Source: Dama dama (taxonomy: Eukaryota; Chordata; Mammalia; Artiodactyla; Cervidae). Taken from it: DNA of 64,000 nt. Of this stretch, positions 33,062-44,866 are shown piece after piece. The notes beneath the pieces were generated by a model. That model was not told where the DNA came from. It made no database searches and saw only the letters and a list, made by a program, of their open reading frames with translations. Where the stretch lies: positions 116,936,001 to 117,000,000 of the forward strand of contig NC_083685.1 in NCBI RefSeq assembly GCF_033118175.1, written 5' to 3'. A program made the position numbers and the translations under genes. Every line of letters begins with the position of its first letter. The first letter of the stretch is position 1.

Positions 33062-34147
33062 AATTAAACTTAAAAGCTTTTGCACAATGAAAAAAACTAT
33101 AAGCAAGGTGAAAAGACAGCCTTCAGAATGGGAGAAAATAATAACAAATGAAACAACTGACATATAATTAATATCCAAAATATACAAGTAGCTCATGTAG
33201 CTCAATACCAGAAAAATAAATGACCCAATTAAAAAACAAGCCAAAGAACTAACAGACATTTCTCCAAAGAAGACATACAGATGGCTAACAAACACATGAA
33301 AAGATGCTCAACATCACTCATTATCAAAATGCAAATCAAAGCCTCAATGAGGTACCATCTCACACCAGTCAGATTGGCTACCATCAAAAAGCCTACAAGC
33401 AATAAATGCTGGAGAGGGTGTGGAGAAAAGGGAACCCTCTTACACTGTTGGTGGGAATGCAGACTAGTACAGCCACTATGGAGAACAGTGTGGAGATTCC
33501 TTTAAAAACTGGAAACAGAATTGCCATATGACCCAGCAATCCCACTGCTGGGCATACACACCGAGGAAACCAGAATTGAAAGAGACATGCATACCCCAAT
33601 GTTCACTGCAGTACTGTTCACAGTAGCTAAGACATGGAAGCAACCTAGATGTCCATCAGCAGACGAATGGATAAGAAAGTTGTGGTACATATACACGACA
33701 GAATATTACTCAGCTATAGAAAAGAATGCATTTGAGTCAGTTCTAATAAGGTGAATGAAACTGGAGCCTATTATACAGAGTGAAGTAAGGCAGAAAGAAA
33801 AACACCAATACAGTATATTAACGCATATATATGGAATTTAGAAAGATGGTGAAGACGACCCTATATGCAAGACAGCAAAAGAGACCCAGATGTAAAGAAC
33901 AGACTTTTGGACTTTGTGGGAGAAGGTGAGGGTGGGATGATTTGAGAGAATAGCATTGAAACATGTATATTACCATATATGAAATGGATGACCGGTCCAA
34001 GTTTGATGCATGAAACAGGGCACTCAAAGTCAGTGCACTGGGACAATCTAGAGAGATGGGATGGTTAGAGGGTGGGAGAGGGGTTTGAATAGAGCAGGGG
34101 ACACATGTATACCTGTGGCTGATTTATGTCAATGTAAGGCAAAAACC

Positions 34148-36454
34148 TGCAAAAACACCCTCTTCCAACAATACAAGAGAAGACTCTACACATGGACATC
34201 ACCAGATGGTCAACACCGAAATCAGATTGATTATATTCTTTGCAGCCAAAGATGGAGAAGCTCTATACAGTCAGCATAAACAAGACCGGGAGCTGACTGT
34301 GGCTCAGATCATGAACTCCTTATTGCCAAATTTAGACTTAAACTGAAGAAAGTAGGGATAACCACTAGACCATTCAGGTATGACCTAAATCAAATCCCTT
34401 ATGACTATACAGTGGAAGTGGGAAATAGATTTAAGGGACTAGATCTGATAGACAGAGAGCCTGATGAACTATGGACGGAAATTTGTAACATTGTACAGGA
34501 GACAGGGATCAAGACTATCCCCATGGAAAAGAAATGTAAAAAGGCAAAATGGTTCTCTGAGGAGGCCTTACAAATAGCTGTGAAATGAAGAGAAGCGAAA
34601 AGCAAAGGAGAAAAGGAAAGATACTCCCATTTGAATGCAGAGTTCCAAAGAATAGCCAGGAGAGACAAGAAAGCCTTCCTCAGCTATCAATGCAGAGAAA
34701 TAGAGGAAAATAACAGAATGGGAAAGACTAAAGATCTCTTCGAGAAAATTAGAGATACCAAGGGAACATTTCATGCAAAAATGGGCTCAATAAAGGACAG
34801 AAATGGTATAGACCTAACAGAAGCAGCAGATATTAAGAAGAGGTGGCAAGAATACACAGAAGAACTGTACAAAAAAGATCTTCATGACCCAGATAATCAC
34901 AATGGTGTGATCACTCACCTAAAGCCAGACATCCTGGAATGTGAAGTCAAGTGGGTCTTAGAAAGCATCACTACAACGAAAGTTAGTGGAGATGATGGAA
35001 TTCCAGTTGAGCTGTTTCAAATCCTGAAAGATGATGCTGTGAAAGTGCTGCACTCAATATGCCAGCAAATTTGGAAAACTCAGCAGTGGCCACAGGACTC
35101 AAAAAGGTCAGTTTTCATTCCAGTCCCTAAGAAAGGCAATGCCAAAGAATGCTCAAACTACCACACAGTTGCACTCATCTCACACACTAGTAAAGTAATG
35201 CTCAAATTGCTCCAAGCCAGGCTTCAGCAATACGTGAATCGTGAACTTCCAGATGTTCAAGCTGGTTTTAGAAAAGGCAGAGGAACCAGAGATCAAATTG
35301 CCAATATCTGCTGGATCATCAAAAAAGCAAGAGAGTTCCAGAAAAACATCTATTTCTGCTTTATTGACTATGCCAAAGCCTTCGATTGTGTGGATCATAA
35401 TAAACTGGGGGAAATTCTTCAAGAGATGGGAATGCCAGACCACCTGACCTGCCTCTTGAGAAACCTGTGTGCAGGTCAGGAAGCAACAGTTAGAACTGGA
35501 CATGGACCAACAGGCTGGTTCCGAATAGGTAAAGGAGTACGTCAAGGCTGTATATTGTCACCTTGCTTATTTAACTTATCTGCAGAGTACATCATGAGAA
35601 ACACTGGGCTGGAAGAAGCACAAGCTGGAATCAAGATTGCCAGGAGAAATATCAATAACCTCAAATAGACAGACAATACCACCCTATGCAGAAAGTGAAG
35701 AGGAACTAAAAAAGCCTCTTGATGAAAGTGAAAGAGGAGAATGAGAAAGTTGGCTTAAAGCTTAACATTCAGAAAACTAAGATCATGGCATCTGGTCCCA
35801 TCACCTCATGGGATGGAGAGACAGTGGAAACAGTGTCAGACTTTTTTTTTTGCGGGGGTGGGGGGGGGGGGCTCCAGAATCAGTGCAGATGGTGACTGCA
35901 GCCATGAAATTAAAAGACACTTACTCCTTGGAAGGAAAGTTATGACCAACCTAGGTAGCATATTAAAAAGCAGAGACATTACTTTGCCAACAAAGGTCCA
36001 TGTAGTCAAGGCTATGGTTTTTCCAGTGGTCATGTATGGATGTGAGAGTTGGACAGTGAAGAAAGCTGAGTGCTGAAAAATTGATGCTTTAGAACTGTGG
36101 TGTTGGAGAAGACTCTTGAGAGTCCCTAGGACTGCAAGGAGATCCAACCAGTCCATCCTAAAGGAGATCAGTCCTGGGTGTTCATTGGAAGGACTGATGT
36201 TGAAGCTGAAACTCCAATACTTTGGCCACCTCATGCTAAGAATTGATTCATTGGGAAAGACCCTGATGCTGGGAGGGATTGGGGGCAGGAGGAGAAGGGG
36301 ACGACGGAGGATGAGATGGCTGGATGGCATCACCGACTCAATGTACATGAGTTTGAGTAAACTCCGGGAGTTGGCGATGGACAGGGAGGCCTGGTGTGCT
36401 GCGATTCATGGGATCACAAGGAGTCAGATACTACTGAGCGACTGAACTGAACTG
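34148..36454 (+). mobile_element. BovB LINE, 2.3 kb copy inside an L1
   Basis: Forward BovB, the longest copy here. It starts in the endonuclease C-terminus (RRLYTWTSPDGQHRNQIDYI), runs through the linker and RT, and ends with actgaactga at 36454. A perfect 12-bp target-site duplication aaggcaaaaacc lies at 34136-34147 and 36455-36466. It sits in the L1 3' UTR. A G run of about 14 near 35855-35871 disrupts the SDFIFGGS zone. Confidence 0.96.
34631..35668 (+). pseudogene. BovB reverse transcriptase remnant
   Basis: Open stretch of 345 codons from the BovB polyprotein. The first ~100 residues are the linker (ARRDKKAFLSYQCREIEENN), followed by RT blocks: SKRSVFIPVPKKGNAKECSN, QAGFRKGRGTRDQIANI, FCFIDYAKAFDCVDHNKLG (motif A) and KGVRQGCILSPCLFNLSAEY (motif B). 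As in the copy at 19250-20011, it ends at a stop in the Tyr position of the YADD box (TAT to TAG); the following codons encode TDN, so one catalytic Asp is also lost. The downstream RT part continues only in other frames. Confidence 0.9.
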
Positions 36455-36510
36455 AAGGCAAAAACCATCACAATATTGTAAAGTAATTAGCCTCCAATTA
36501 AAGTAAATTT

Positions 36511-36770
36511 TTTTAAAATGTGTTTTATCCTCTTTGGAGGTGGGGGTAGAAGGTGCTACAAATGTCAGTCTGGTCAAGTTAATTGATGATATTGTTCAAG
36601 TTTTCTGCATCTTTGCTGATTTTCTATATGCTCGTTCTGTCAATTACTAAGAGAGGAATATTGAAATCTCAGACCGTAAGTGTGGATTTATCTATTTCCC
36701 CTTGCAGTTCTGTTTCATTCCTCATACCACTGATCCTTTGGTCAGAATGGATTTAAATATTCCCTACAAC
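36511..36770 (-). mobile_element. Ancient L1 host element, segment 4
   Basis: Last recognisable part of the old reverse L1: 'gtgctacaaatgtcagtctg', 'gttctgtcaattactaagag', 'aggaatattgaaatctcaga' and 'tatttccccttgcagttctg'. Confidence 0.65.
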
Positions 36771-36776
36771 TGCCAT

Positions 36777-36985
36777 TGGCTTTTCTGATGGGTCAGTGGT
36801 AAAGAATTGACGTGCATTCCAAGAGACACAGGAGATGTAGGTTTGATCCCTGGGTCAGTAAGATCCCCTGGAGAAGGAAATGGCAACCCACTCCAGTATT
36901 CTTGCCTGGAAAATCCCATGGACAGAGGAGCCTGAAGGGCTACCATTCATAGAATCACAAAGAGTCAGACATGACTGAAGCAACT
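36777..36985 (+). mobile_element. Bov-tA SINE
   Basis: Complete forward Bov-tA with a diverged head (ggcttttctgatgggtcagt) and body 'gatcccctggagaaggaaat', ending 'gagtcagacatgactgaagc'. Confidence 0.88.
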
Positions 36986-37085
36986 TAGCACGTGCTTGCT
37001 TCATTTTCACCCAGAACTAGAGCCCTTCCATTTAATTATATTTTGTGTTTGCCTGTCTAGGGGGTAATATTCAAAATAGTTAATA

Positions 37086-37150
37086 ATTCAGTTCAGTTCA
37101 GTCGCTCAGTCGTGTCCGACTCTTTGCGACCCCATGAATTGCAGCACCCC
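37086..37150 (-). mobile_element. BovB 3'-terminal fragment
   Basis: Only the last ~60 bp of BovB in reverse (cagttcagtcgctcagtcgt, then ctctttgcgaccccatgaat). This terminal BovB segment is also shared with the Bov-tA 3' end; the doubled 'ttcagttcag' favours BovB. Confidence 0.6.
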
Positions 37151-37209
37151 ATAATTACTATGCCATAAATACCAGCCAACCAGAACAGATGCCAGTCTGT
37201 TCAGAACAA

Positions 37210-37416
37210 ACGTTGTTTAGTCGATAAGTCATGTCCAACTCTTCTCTGACCCCATAGACTGTAGCCCACCAGGCTCCTCTGCCATGGATTTCCCAGGCAG
37301 GAATACTAGAATGGGTAGCCATCTCCTCCTCTAGAGAATCTTCCCAACCCAGGGATCGAACCTGCATCTCCTGCATTGGCAAGCAGATTGTTTATCACTG
37401 AACCATCACGGAAGCG
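37210..37416 (-). mobile_element. Bov-tA SINE
   Basis: Complete reverse Bov-tA ending in a diverged head, 'tatcactgaaccatcacgga'. Confidence 0.9.
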
Positions 37417-37525
37417 GCAAACCTTGTCTTTAAACATCTGTTACGCCTGTGGAGGGCCATGATGCACGATAACCTGCCCTGCCTGATTGCAGATGCAGTC
37501 GCTGTTTAATGTCTCTTCTGGTGGC

Positions 37526-37730
37526 TTCCCTGGTGGCTCAGACGGTAAAGCGTCTGCCTACAATGCGGGAGACTCGGGTTCAATTCCTGGGTCGGGAAGA
37601 TCCTCTGGAGAAGGAAATGGCAACCCAGTCCAGTATCCTTGACTAGAAAATCCCATGGATGGAGGAACCTGGTAGACTCCAGTCCATGGGGTCACAAAGA
37701 GTCGGACACGACTGAGCGATTTCACTTTCT
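37526..37730 (+). mobile_element. Bov-tA SINE
   Basis: Complete, little-diverged forward Bov-tA: head 'ggcttccctggtggctcaga', body 'tcggacacgactgagcgatt', short ctttctttct tail. Confidence 0.94.
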
Positions 37731-38270
37731 TTCTATAGTTATAATGGCAGACATGTAAGATAAGGTGCCTGGTGAGGTGTCTTATCCTTTGGACATGAAG
37801 GCTCTTTCCTGTGTGTTAACTAACTAGCCTGGATTCTGCTCTGTCTCTCAAATACAGTGAATTCTGACTCAAACATACCCACACTCACTGTCCTAGTTTA
37901 GGGGCAGAGACCTCTGATGTCATCTGCTCTCAAGTGTAGAAGATGGGAGATGGCCTGACTAAATCAGATTCCACCCCACTCCTTAAGATTGCTGCCCCTG
38001 GGCACTTCCTGCTCCTTGCATCTCTTGCTTTTGTGGTTAAAACAGACCTGGAAACACTCTCATCTTTCACAGTTATCCTCCTACACATACACATGGGCTA
38101 TAATTTCCCCACTCCAGTTGCATCTAGTTTCTGTCTCCCATGGATTTCTGAACATTTCTCCTCCATTATTGACTTTTTGTTCTGTTTTATAATGCTTTAA
38201 GAGTTTATTCTTTTTTAAAGATACATTTTCTGTCATTTCCACACCACCTATATTGTTGCCATTTTCATCT
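37731..38270. other. No recognised feature
   Basis: Intron sequence without a repeat that I can name. Short open frames near 37943-38200 have no splice context or coding character and are treated as chance. Confidence 0.45.
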
Positions 38271-38860
38271 GAACTACAATCATTTCTTTACTTTACTACT
38301 GTTAGAGTGTCCTAACTTTTCATTTCTGTTCTTGCCAACATATAATCTGTTGTCCATTTGATAGCTTTTACTGCTTTTGTTAAAACAAATCAAATCATTA
38401 TTTCCGCACATTTGAAAAGAACTTCTCCAGTGTCTTCCTGTCACATTCAGAATAAACTGTAAAGTCTTTATCATTCCTTGTATATCCTGACCTGAGCTGC
38501 CCTTTCCCTAGTACTTTACAACCTCCCACTCCCTTCATTATCCACTTTGTTTCATCTCTGTCGGCCTTTTTGCTTAAACATGTTAAGAGTGTTTTCAGGG
38601 TCTGTACATTTGTTCCTTCTTTACTAAAGAACTATGGGTTTCTTCTTAGGAAAGAGTGGTCTTCTCTTTGACCTCCTAAACACTCAGCTCTAATCTTCAT
38701 AATAATTGCCACTACTCGTGTTTATTTACTTGGTCATTGTTGTCTGAGCAACTGGAAACTTAGTTTTATCTGAGCAGAGACTGTCTAATCCACCACTCTA
38801 GCTGTAGAACACTTGCACATAGTTTTTCCATTATTTGTTGAATGAAGGAATGCACGAATA
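38271..38860 (+). mobile_element. L2 LINE 3' part
   Basis: Forward L2: 'acttctccagtgtcttcctg', 'cacattcagaataaactgta', 'tatcctgacctgagctgccc', 'ttcttaggaaagagtggtct' and the end 'ttccattatttgttgaatga' plus aggaatgc. This matches the L2 end with its tgaatgaatg terminus. Confidence 0.75.
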
Positions 38861-39149
38861 TCTAGCAGTCAGCATGCATGGGGAAGTATGCGGATGTACC
38901 CAGGACACATATGGATCCGATATTCACCTGTTACTTACGTAGCTGAGGAAGTAAAGCAACAGTGTGAGAAATTTGTTGGATGTATGTAGTTTGTCAGACT
39001 GTCAACTGTCTGTTGATTTGTGAAATGAGGCTCTTTTTAAAATAAGACTGTAAAAACTGATTGTGACAGTTTGACCCTAGTATAGTCTTCTAAGATTGGG
39101 TGGTTATTTTCTGCTTTCCAGTGTTGCATTTTGTATATTATTGGGTTAT

Positions 39150-39290
39150 ATTATTTACTGTATTTGGTCTTATTTGTCTGTTGGATCTCTATTTTTCTTA
39201 GCAGTCTAGAAGTTCATTAATGGTAGGATCTTAGCGTCTAGCACAGTGCCAGTGTCCACATTTAAGCCATCGAATTGATGAAGGAAGCTT
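39150..39290 (+). mobile_element. Possible L2 3' end
   Basis: 'agcgtctagcacagtgccag' and the terminal 'catcgaattgatgaaggaag' resemble the L2 end. The similarity is weak. Confidence 0.35.
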
Positions 39291-40301
39291 ATCAGTTCTA
39301 GGAATTCTTTTTCTGTATTTTAAGAATCATGGGTTACTTCATCAGAATTGTCTTTTTGTTGTTGTAGTAGCTCCATTTTCTGAATCAAATGATTTTTCAC
39401 TCAAGATTATCTATACATAAGCAGAACTTACTGGTTCTAAATACTGAATAGGTACATGAGCCATTGTGATATGGTTGAAACCCAGTTTTGATTTACTTCT
39501 GCGAAGGTAGCATCATGTAGGCATTAGACTCTGGTATGCAAGATGTATATTAGTGTAATAATGCCTAAGGCCAACTCATGGTGGAAGACTGGGAAATTGT
39601 ACAGTGTTTGAGTTTGTGTAATTCCCATTATTTGTAGCCAGTTCCATTTGATTATTACACATTGGTGTATCTATAGTAATAATGTACTAAATTTTCAAAT
39701 ATGCTGTCTCCTGATTCTTTTTCTTTCCTTGTAAATATAAAATTTGCAAAAGTGAAATGCTCATGCACTTTAAACATATACAAATTATTCTTTAGTCTGG
39801 TGACAATAATTTCTTTAGTAAACCAATAGTATTATATAGAATGGTAAGGAAAATTATTTCAATATTTCTTTATTTCAGTATAATAGTGTATCTGGCATAG
39901 TGACATCACTCATGTACAGGATTATTTTGTTATTTTAGCACTTTCTCATTCTGATAAAAATTATTTTGCTTTCAACATAGATTTATTTAGGAATAAAGAA
40001 AAAAACTAATAACACGTATGTGCCGAACTCTGAGCTAGGTGCCTTCACAGAATCCTCATTTAATTCTCTAATTTAATTTAATCCTCATTTAATTTTCAGA
40101 ATATTGCTGTGAAGTGTGTATTATTTTCAGTAGGAAAATATTTCAGACTTTACACTAATCTACACAGAAAGTTTCAAATCAGCCTTATTGGTAGCATGTA
40201 TTTAGAATCTTTTCATTCTGATATTTAAAACACAAATTTGTTTGTTGGTGGTTGGATCAACAGACTTGAAAAGATCTGACCTTAATTGATAAAATCTGTC
40301 T
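39291..40301. other. Mostly unassigned intron
   Basis: AT-rich intron. A MIR/L2-type fragment may lie at 40020-40140 (gtgccgaactctgagctagg and two copies of aatcctcatttaattt). Otherwise nothing recognisable. Confidence 0.4.
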
Positions 40302-40510
40302 ATGCCTGCTAAGTTGCTTCAGTTGTGACTGACTCTTTGCAACCCTGTGGATTGTAGCCCACTAGGCTCCTCTGTTCATGGGATTCTCCAGGCAAGAATA
40401 CTGGAGTGGGTTGCCATGCCCTCCTCCAGGGGATCTTCCCAACCTAGGGAATGAACCTGCGTCTCCTGCCTTTTGGGCAGATTCTTTACCACTGAGCCAC
40501 CAGGGAAGTC
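40302..40510 (-). mobile_element. Bov-tA SINE
   Basis: Complete reverse Bov-tA ending in 'accactgagccaccagggaa'. Confidence 0.93.
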
Positions 40511-41740
40511 TGCAGAAGTGTCTCTATTTCTAGTCGTATGTGTCTTCTGAGATTTAACTTCTTGTTGATATTCTTTCTGTAACACTTTCTTCCAAACAAT
40601 TAACCTTGAAATTAGCCCTCCAGTCACCAGTTTCTTATTATCTTAGGGTGCTCAGGATGTGTCAGAATGTGTTCATATGTATCAATCACACTATATTTTT
40701 AATATGTTATAGTAATCATATTAAGTAAAAAAATTATTTTTACCAAACAATGTAGACATATAAAAAGGATATGTTAGGGCTTTTTCGTCTTCCGCTCCGT
40801 GGAAGTAGCTAATATTAACTATATTCAGTCTGTATCCTTCCATGTTTTCTCCTAAATTCATACTGGCACAGGCATGGATATGTGTGTATTTGTGTTAGTT
40901 GGAATATTTAAACATATAAAATGCAATTTTAGTTTTCTTCTCCCTCAGTTAACAGTATAGCATGGCCATCCCTCCAGAAACATACTTAAATTCTAATTTC
41001 TTAAAATCTGTATAATCCTTTTTAGCTAAATAATTCATAATTCCACCATTTCCTCATCTGAGTGTTCAGATTTTCAGAGTGGTTCATGATACTTTATTTA
41101 TCAATATCTTACACACTTGGAATATGCAACCCTAAGCACATTTTGTGTCAGAACATACTAAGGATCCTACTTAATATTATGGTAAATGGCCTAGTGAATA
41201 CTAGAAGGCTTATAAAAGTCACTCCTTGCTTATACGTATTTATGAATGAAAAGGAATAAAAGTATAGCGGCTAAAAAGGTTGGAAAAGGTATGTTGGACA
41301 TTTAGAAATATTTTCATTTAAAAATTTATCTGAATTTTTCTGGTAAGAGATAAAAATGACAAAACCTCTCTGGAAAGCTTCATGAATTTTAATGAAGAGT
41401 CATGAAGAGTTGAGTAACAAAGGATGAGGAAGGAACCTACTAGTGAAGCCTAGGGTAAAATTATTGTCTAGTCAATACACTTTGTGCTTTGTTTTGTTTG
41501 AGGACTAGGCTGGATTTAATAAGTTTTATTTTTAGTGAAAAATTCAAGCGCTGGTTCCCACAAGGGGGCAGACTAAGACAATCTGAAAGCCTTAACACTA
41601 TAAGCAATATTTATTTTAAATTCATAATATATTTACTAAGAAGGAAGAGGAAGTCTCTAGAGACTAGAAATGAGTAGCGAGACAACTGACTGACCATCCT
41701 GAGAAGGGTGCCATATTGGAGACATCCACATGCCTCTTCC
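40511..41740. other. No recognised feature
   Basis: About 1.2 kb of AT-rich intron. Short open frames (41062-41259, 41489-41677) lack splice context and similarity to anything I know. Confidence 0.45.
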
Positions 41741-42545
41741 CCAGTACATATGTGAACTTTTGGTGGGTTGGACTCTCAGCTGTGGCTGTAGTCAGGTTGG
41801 CCTTGGTAAGCAGAAGTCCCTATTGAAGAGCCCATGTATAAATTGCATTCCTACTGTCATGGCCTCTTTGTTAACAAGCGCATTGGACAAAGATAGAATG
41901 GCTTTGTAAAGTGAGTCCTCCAAACTGGTCATCTTATTTCCAGGGTTATTAAGCACCTTCTCTGTAGTTTCCTCTTTGGTAAACATTCACAGGGGACATA
42001 AATTGTTTCATACTCTGTGCCCTTTCAAAGAGGTCTGTCCTGTGCCCTTTCAAATAGGTCTGTCCATATACCTTATCTCCAGAACTCCTTGTTACCAGTT
42101 CTCTAATTATTCCTTCTGAATCTCTGGATATCCAGTCATACCATTAAACACCATCCAGGAGTTGGTATAGAACAGTATCTCTGTCATCTCTCCTTCCAGG
42201 CAAAATGAACAACTAGATACCCTGTTCAAACTTCTGCCCCTGGAAGGTTTGCCCTTCAGCACTGTCCTTCAGGACTACCCCAGAATCGTGCAGTAGTATT
42301 ATTGTTATCTGCATGTTATCATGCAGAGCTATGAGTCAACCAGCTTACTTTTCTTTTTCCTTAGGTTGGTCATAGAGAATTCTCCATGAGATAAAATATT
42401 AATACATCCAAGTTGAGAGAAAATAAGCACTATAGCAGGAATTAGGAACCTTGGGCTTCTGGGCCACTTGCTTATGCAAATTATTTATGCCTTCAGAATC
42501 TGCTCAAGCCCAGTCTCCTATACAACTCTTCCTTTTGATAATGAA
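41741..42545 (-). mobile_element. ERVL-type endogenous retrovirus relic, pol downstream part
   Basis: Reverse, non-coding remnant of an ERVL-class endogenous retrovirus. The plus-strand words 'cttatttccagggttattaa', 'gcaccttctctgtagtttcc', 'ttcatactctgtgccctttc' and 'caccatccaggagttggtat' follow the pol region after the RT in ERVL relics of mammals. 'ctctgtgccctttcaaagag' is partly duplicated at about 42017-42062. Many stops and shifts are present and no protein can be made. The RT part of the same relic lies at 44867-45841 on the other side of a SINE and a BovB. Confidence 0.6.
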
Positions 42546-42561
42546 GTACTTCAGTACACAC

Positions 42562-42757
42562 TCACGGCTTCCCTTGTGGCTCAGCTGGTAAAGAATCCGC
42601 CTGCAATGCGGGAGACCTGGGTTTGATCCCCAGATTGGGAAGATCCCCTGGAGAAGGGAATGGCTACCAACTCCAGTATTCTGGCCTAGAGAATTACATG
42701 GACTGTATAGTCCATAGTGTCACAAAGAGTCGGACATGACTGAGTGACTTTCACTTC
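42562..42757 (+). mobile_element. Bov-tA SINE
   Basis: Forward Bov-tA flanked by a perfect 14-bp target-site duplication acttcagtacacac (42548-42561 and 42758-42771). The head 'ggcttcccttgtggctcagc' and B-box-like 'gggtttgatcccc' are well kept. Confidence 0.95.
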
Positions 42758-42851
42758 ACTTCAGTACACACCCAACCATAGTGCTTTGTTGATCCAACAG
42801 AACTTAGTTCATGATGGGCTGCCCAGGTCACATGGTAACATGATGGCCCAT

Positions 42852-44866
42852 GTCAGTCAGTCAGTCAGTTCAGTTGCTCAGTCATGTCCGACTCTTTGCG
42901 ACCCCATGGACTGCAGCACACCAGGCCTCCTGTCCATCACCAAATCCCAGAATCTACCCAAACTCATCTCCATTGAGTCAGTGATGCCATCCAACCATCT
43001 CATCCTCTGTCGTCCCCTTCTCCTCCTGCCTTCAATCTTTCCCAGCATCAGGGTCTTTTCAGATGAGTCAGTTCTTCACATCAGGTAGCCAAAGTATTGG
43101 AGTTTCAGCTTCAACATCAGTCCTTCCAATGAACAGTCAGGATGGATCTCCTTTAGGATGGACTGGTTGGATCTCCTTGCAGTCCAAGGGACTCTCAAGA
43201 GTCTTCTCTAACACCACAGTTCAAAAGCATTATTCTTTGGCACTCAGCTTTCTATATAGTCCAACTCTCACATCCATACATGACTACTGGAAAAACCATA
43301 GCCTTGACGAGATGGACTTTTGTTGGCAAAGTAATGTCTCTGTTTTTTAATATGCTGTCTAGGTTGGTCATAACTTTCTTTCCAAGGAGTAAGCGTCTTT
43401 TAATTTTCATGGCTGCAGTTACCATCTGCACTGATTTTGGAGCCCAAAAAAAGTCAGCCACCGTTTCTCCATCTATTTGCCATGAAGTGATGGGACTGGA
43501 TGCCATGATCTTAGTTTTCTGAATGTTGAGCTTTAAGCCAACTTTTTCACTCTCCTCTTTCATCAACAGGCTCTTTAGTTCTTCTTCCCTTTCTGCCACA
43601 AGGGTGGAGTCATCTGCATATCTGAAGTTATTGATACTTCTCTCGGCAATCTTGATTCCAGCTGTGCTTCATCCAGCACAGCATTTCTCATGATGTATTC
43701 TGCATATAAGTTAAATAAGCAGGGTGGTAATGTACAGCCTTAATGTACTTTTTTCCTATTTAGAACCAGTCTGTTTTTCTGTGTCAAGTTCTAACTGTTG
43801 CTTCCTGACCTGCATACCTTTCTGCATAGGTTTATCAAGAGGCGGGTTAGGTGGTCTGGTATTCCCATCTCTTTCAGAATTTTCCACAGTTTATTGTGAT
43901 CCACACAGTCAAAGGCTTTGGCATAGTCAATAAAGCAGAAATAGATGTTTTTCTGGAACTCTCTTGCTTTTTTGATGATCAGCAGATGTTGGCAATTTGA
44001 TCTCTGGTTCTTCTGCCTTTTCTAAAACCAGCTTGAACATCTGGAAGTTCACGGTTCACGTATTGCTGAAGCCTGGCTTGGAGAATTTTGAGCATTACTT
44101 TACTAGCGTGTGAGATGACTGCAGTTGTGCGGTAGTTTGAGCATTCTTTGGGATTACCTTTCTTAGGGACTGGAATGAAAACTGACCTTTTTGAGTCCTG
44201 TGGCCACTGCTGAGTTTTCCAAATTTGCTGGCATATTGAGTGCAGCACTTTCACAGCATCATCTTTCAGGATTTGAAACAGCTCAACTGGAATTCCATCA
44301 TCTCCACTAGCTTTCTTTGTAGTGATGCTTTCTAAGGCCCACTTGACTTCACATCCAGGATGTCTGGCTCTAGGGGAGTGATCACACCATCATAATTATC
44401 TGGGTCCTGAAGATCTTTTTTGTACAGTTCTTCTGTGTATTCCTGCTACCTCTTCTTAATATCTAATGCTTCTGTTAGGTCCGTACCATTTCTGTCCTTT
44501 ATTGAGCCCATCTTTGCATGAAATATTCCCTTGGTATCTCTAATTTTCTTGAAGAGATCTCCAGTCGTTCCCATTCTATTGTTTTCCTCTATTCCTTTGC
44601 ACTGATCACTGAAGAAGGCTTTCTTATCTCTCCTTGCTATTCTTTGGACCTCTGCATTCAAATGGGTATATCTTTCCATTTCCCCTTTGCCTTTCACTTC
44701 ATTTCACAGCTATTTGTAAGGCCTCCTCAGAGAACCATTTTGCCTTTTTGCATTTCTTTTTCTTAATCTTGATCCCTGTCTCATGTACAATGTCCCAAAC
44801 TTCCGTCCATACATAGTTCATCAGGCACTCTATCAGATCTGGTCTCTTAAGTCTATTTCTCACTTC
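42852..44866 (-). mobile_element. BovB LINE, antisense 2.0 kb copy
   Basis: Reverse BovB whose 3' end carries a (tcag)n run at 42852-42870. RT pieces are open at 43979-44254 (QAGFRKGRRTRDQIANIC) and the linker at 44446-44697. The YADD box is encoded near 43610 but the frame is broken on both sides. The element separates two parts of an ERVL relic. Confidence 0.94.

Larger units (their letters stand above)
33062..36510 (+). mobile_element. Sense L1 3' fragment, split by BovB
   Basis: Forward, 5'-truncated L1 from the end of ORF2 (MANKHMKRCSTSLIIKMQIK, then the NKCWRGCGEKGTLLHCWWEC motif and YDPAIPLLGIHTEETRIERD) through the 3' UTR. The UTR is interrupted at 34148 by BovB and resumes at 36467 with 'atcacaatattgtaaagtaa'. 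It ends near 36510 in a T/A-rich tail. It is more diverged than the four antisense young L1s, and it is the only recent L1 in the host-gene orientation. Confidence 0.9.

Noticed and set aside
37441..37940. Possible LTR around the Bov-tA at 37526 (starting tgtggagggccatgatgc)
   Set aside because: Some words looked LTR-like, but no ends, duplication or polyadenylation layout could be defined.
37943..38200. 85-codon plus-strand open frame as a small gene or exon
   Set aside because: No acceptor or donor in the right frame, no recognisable motif, and it borders an L2 relic.
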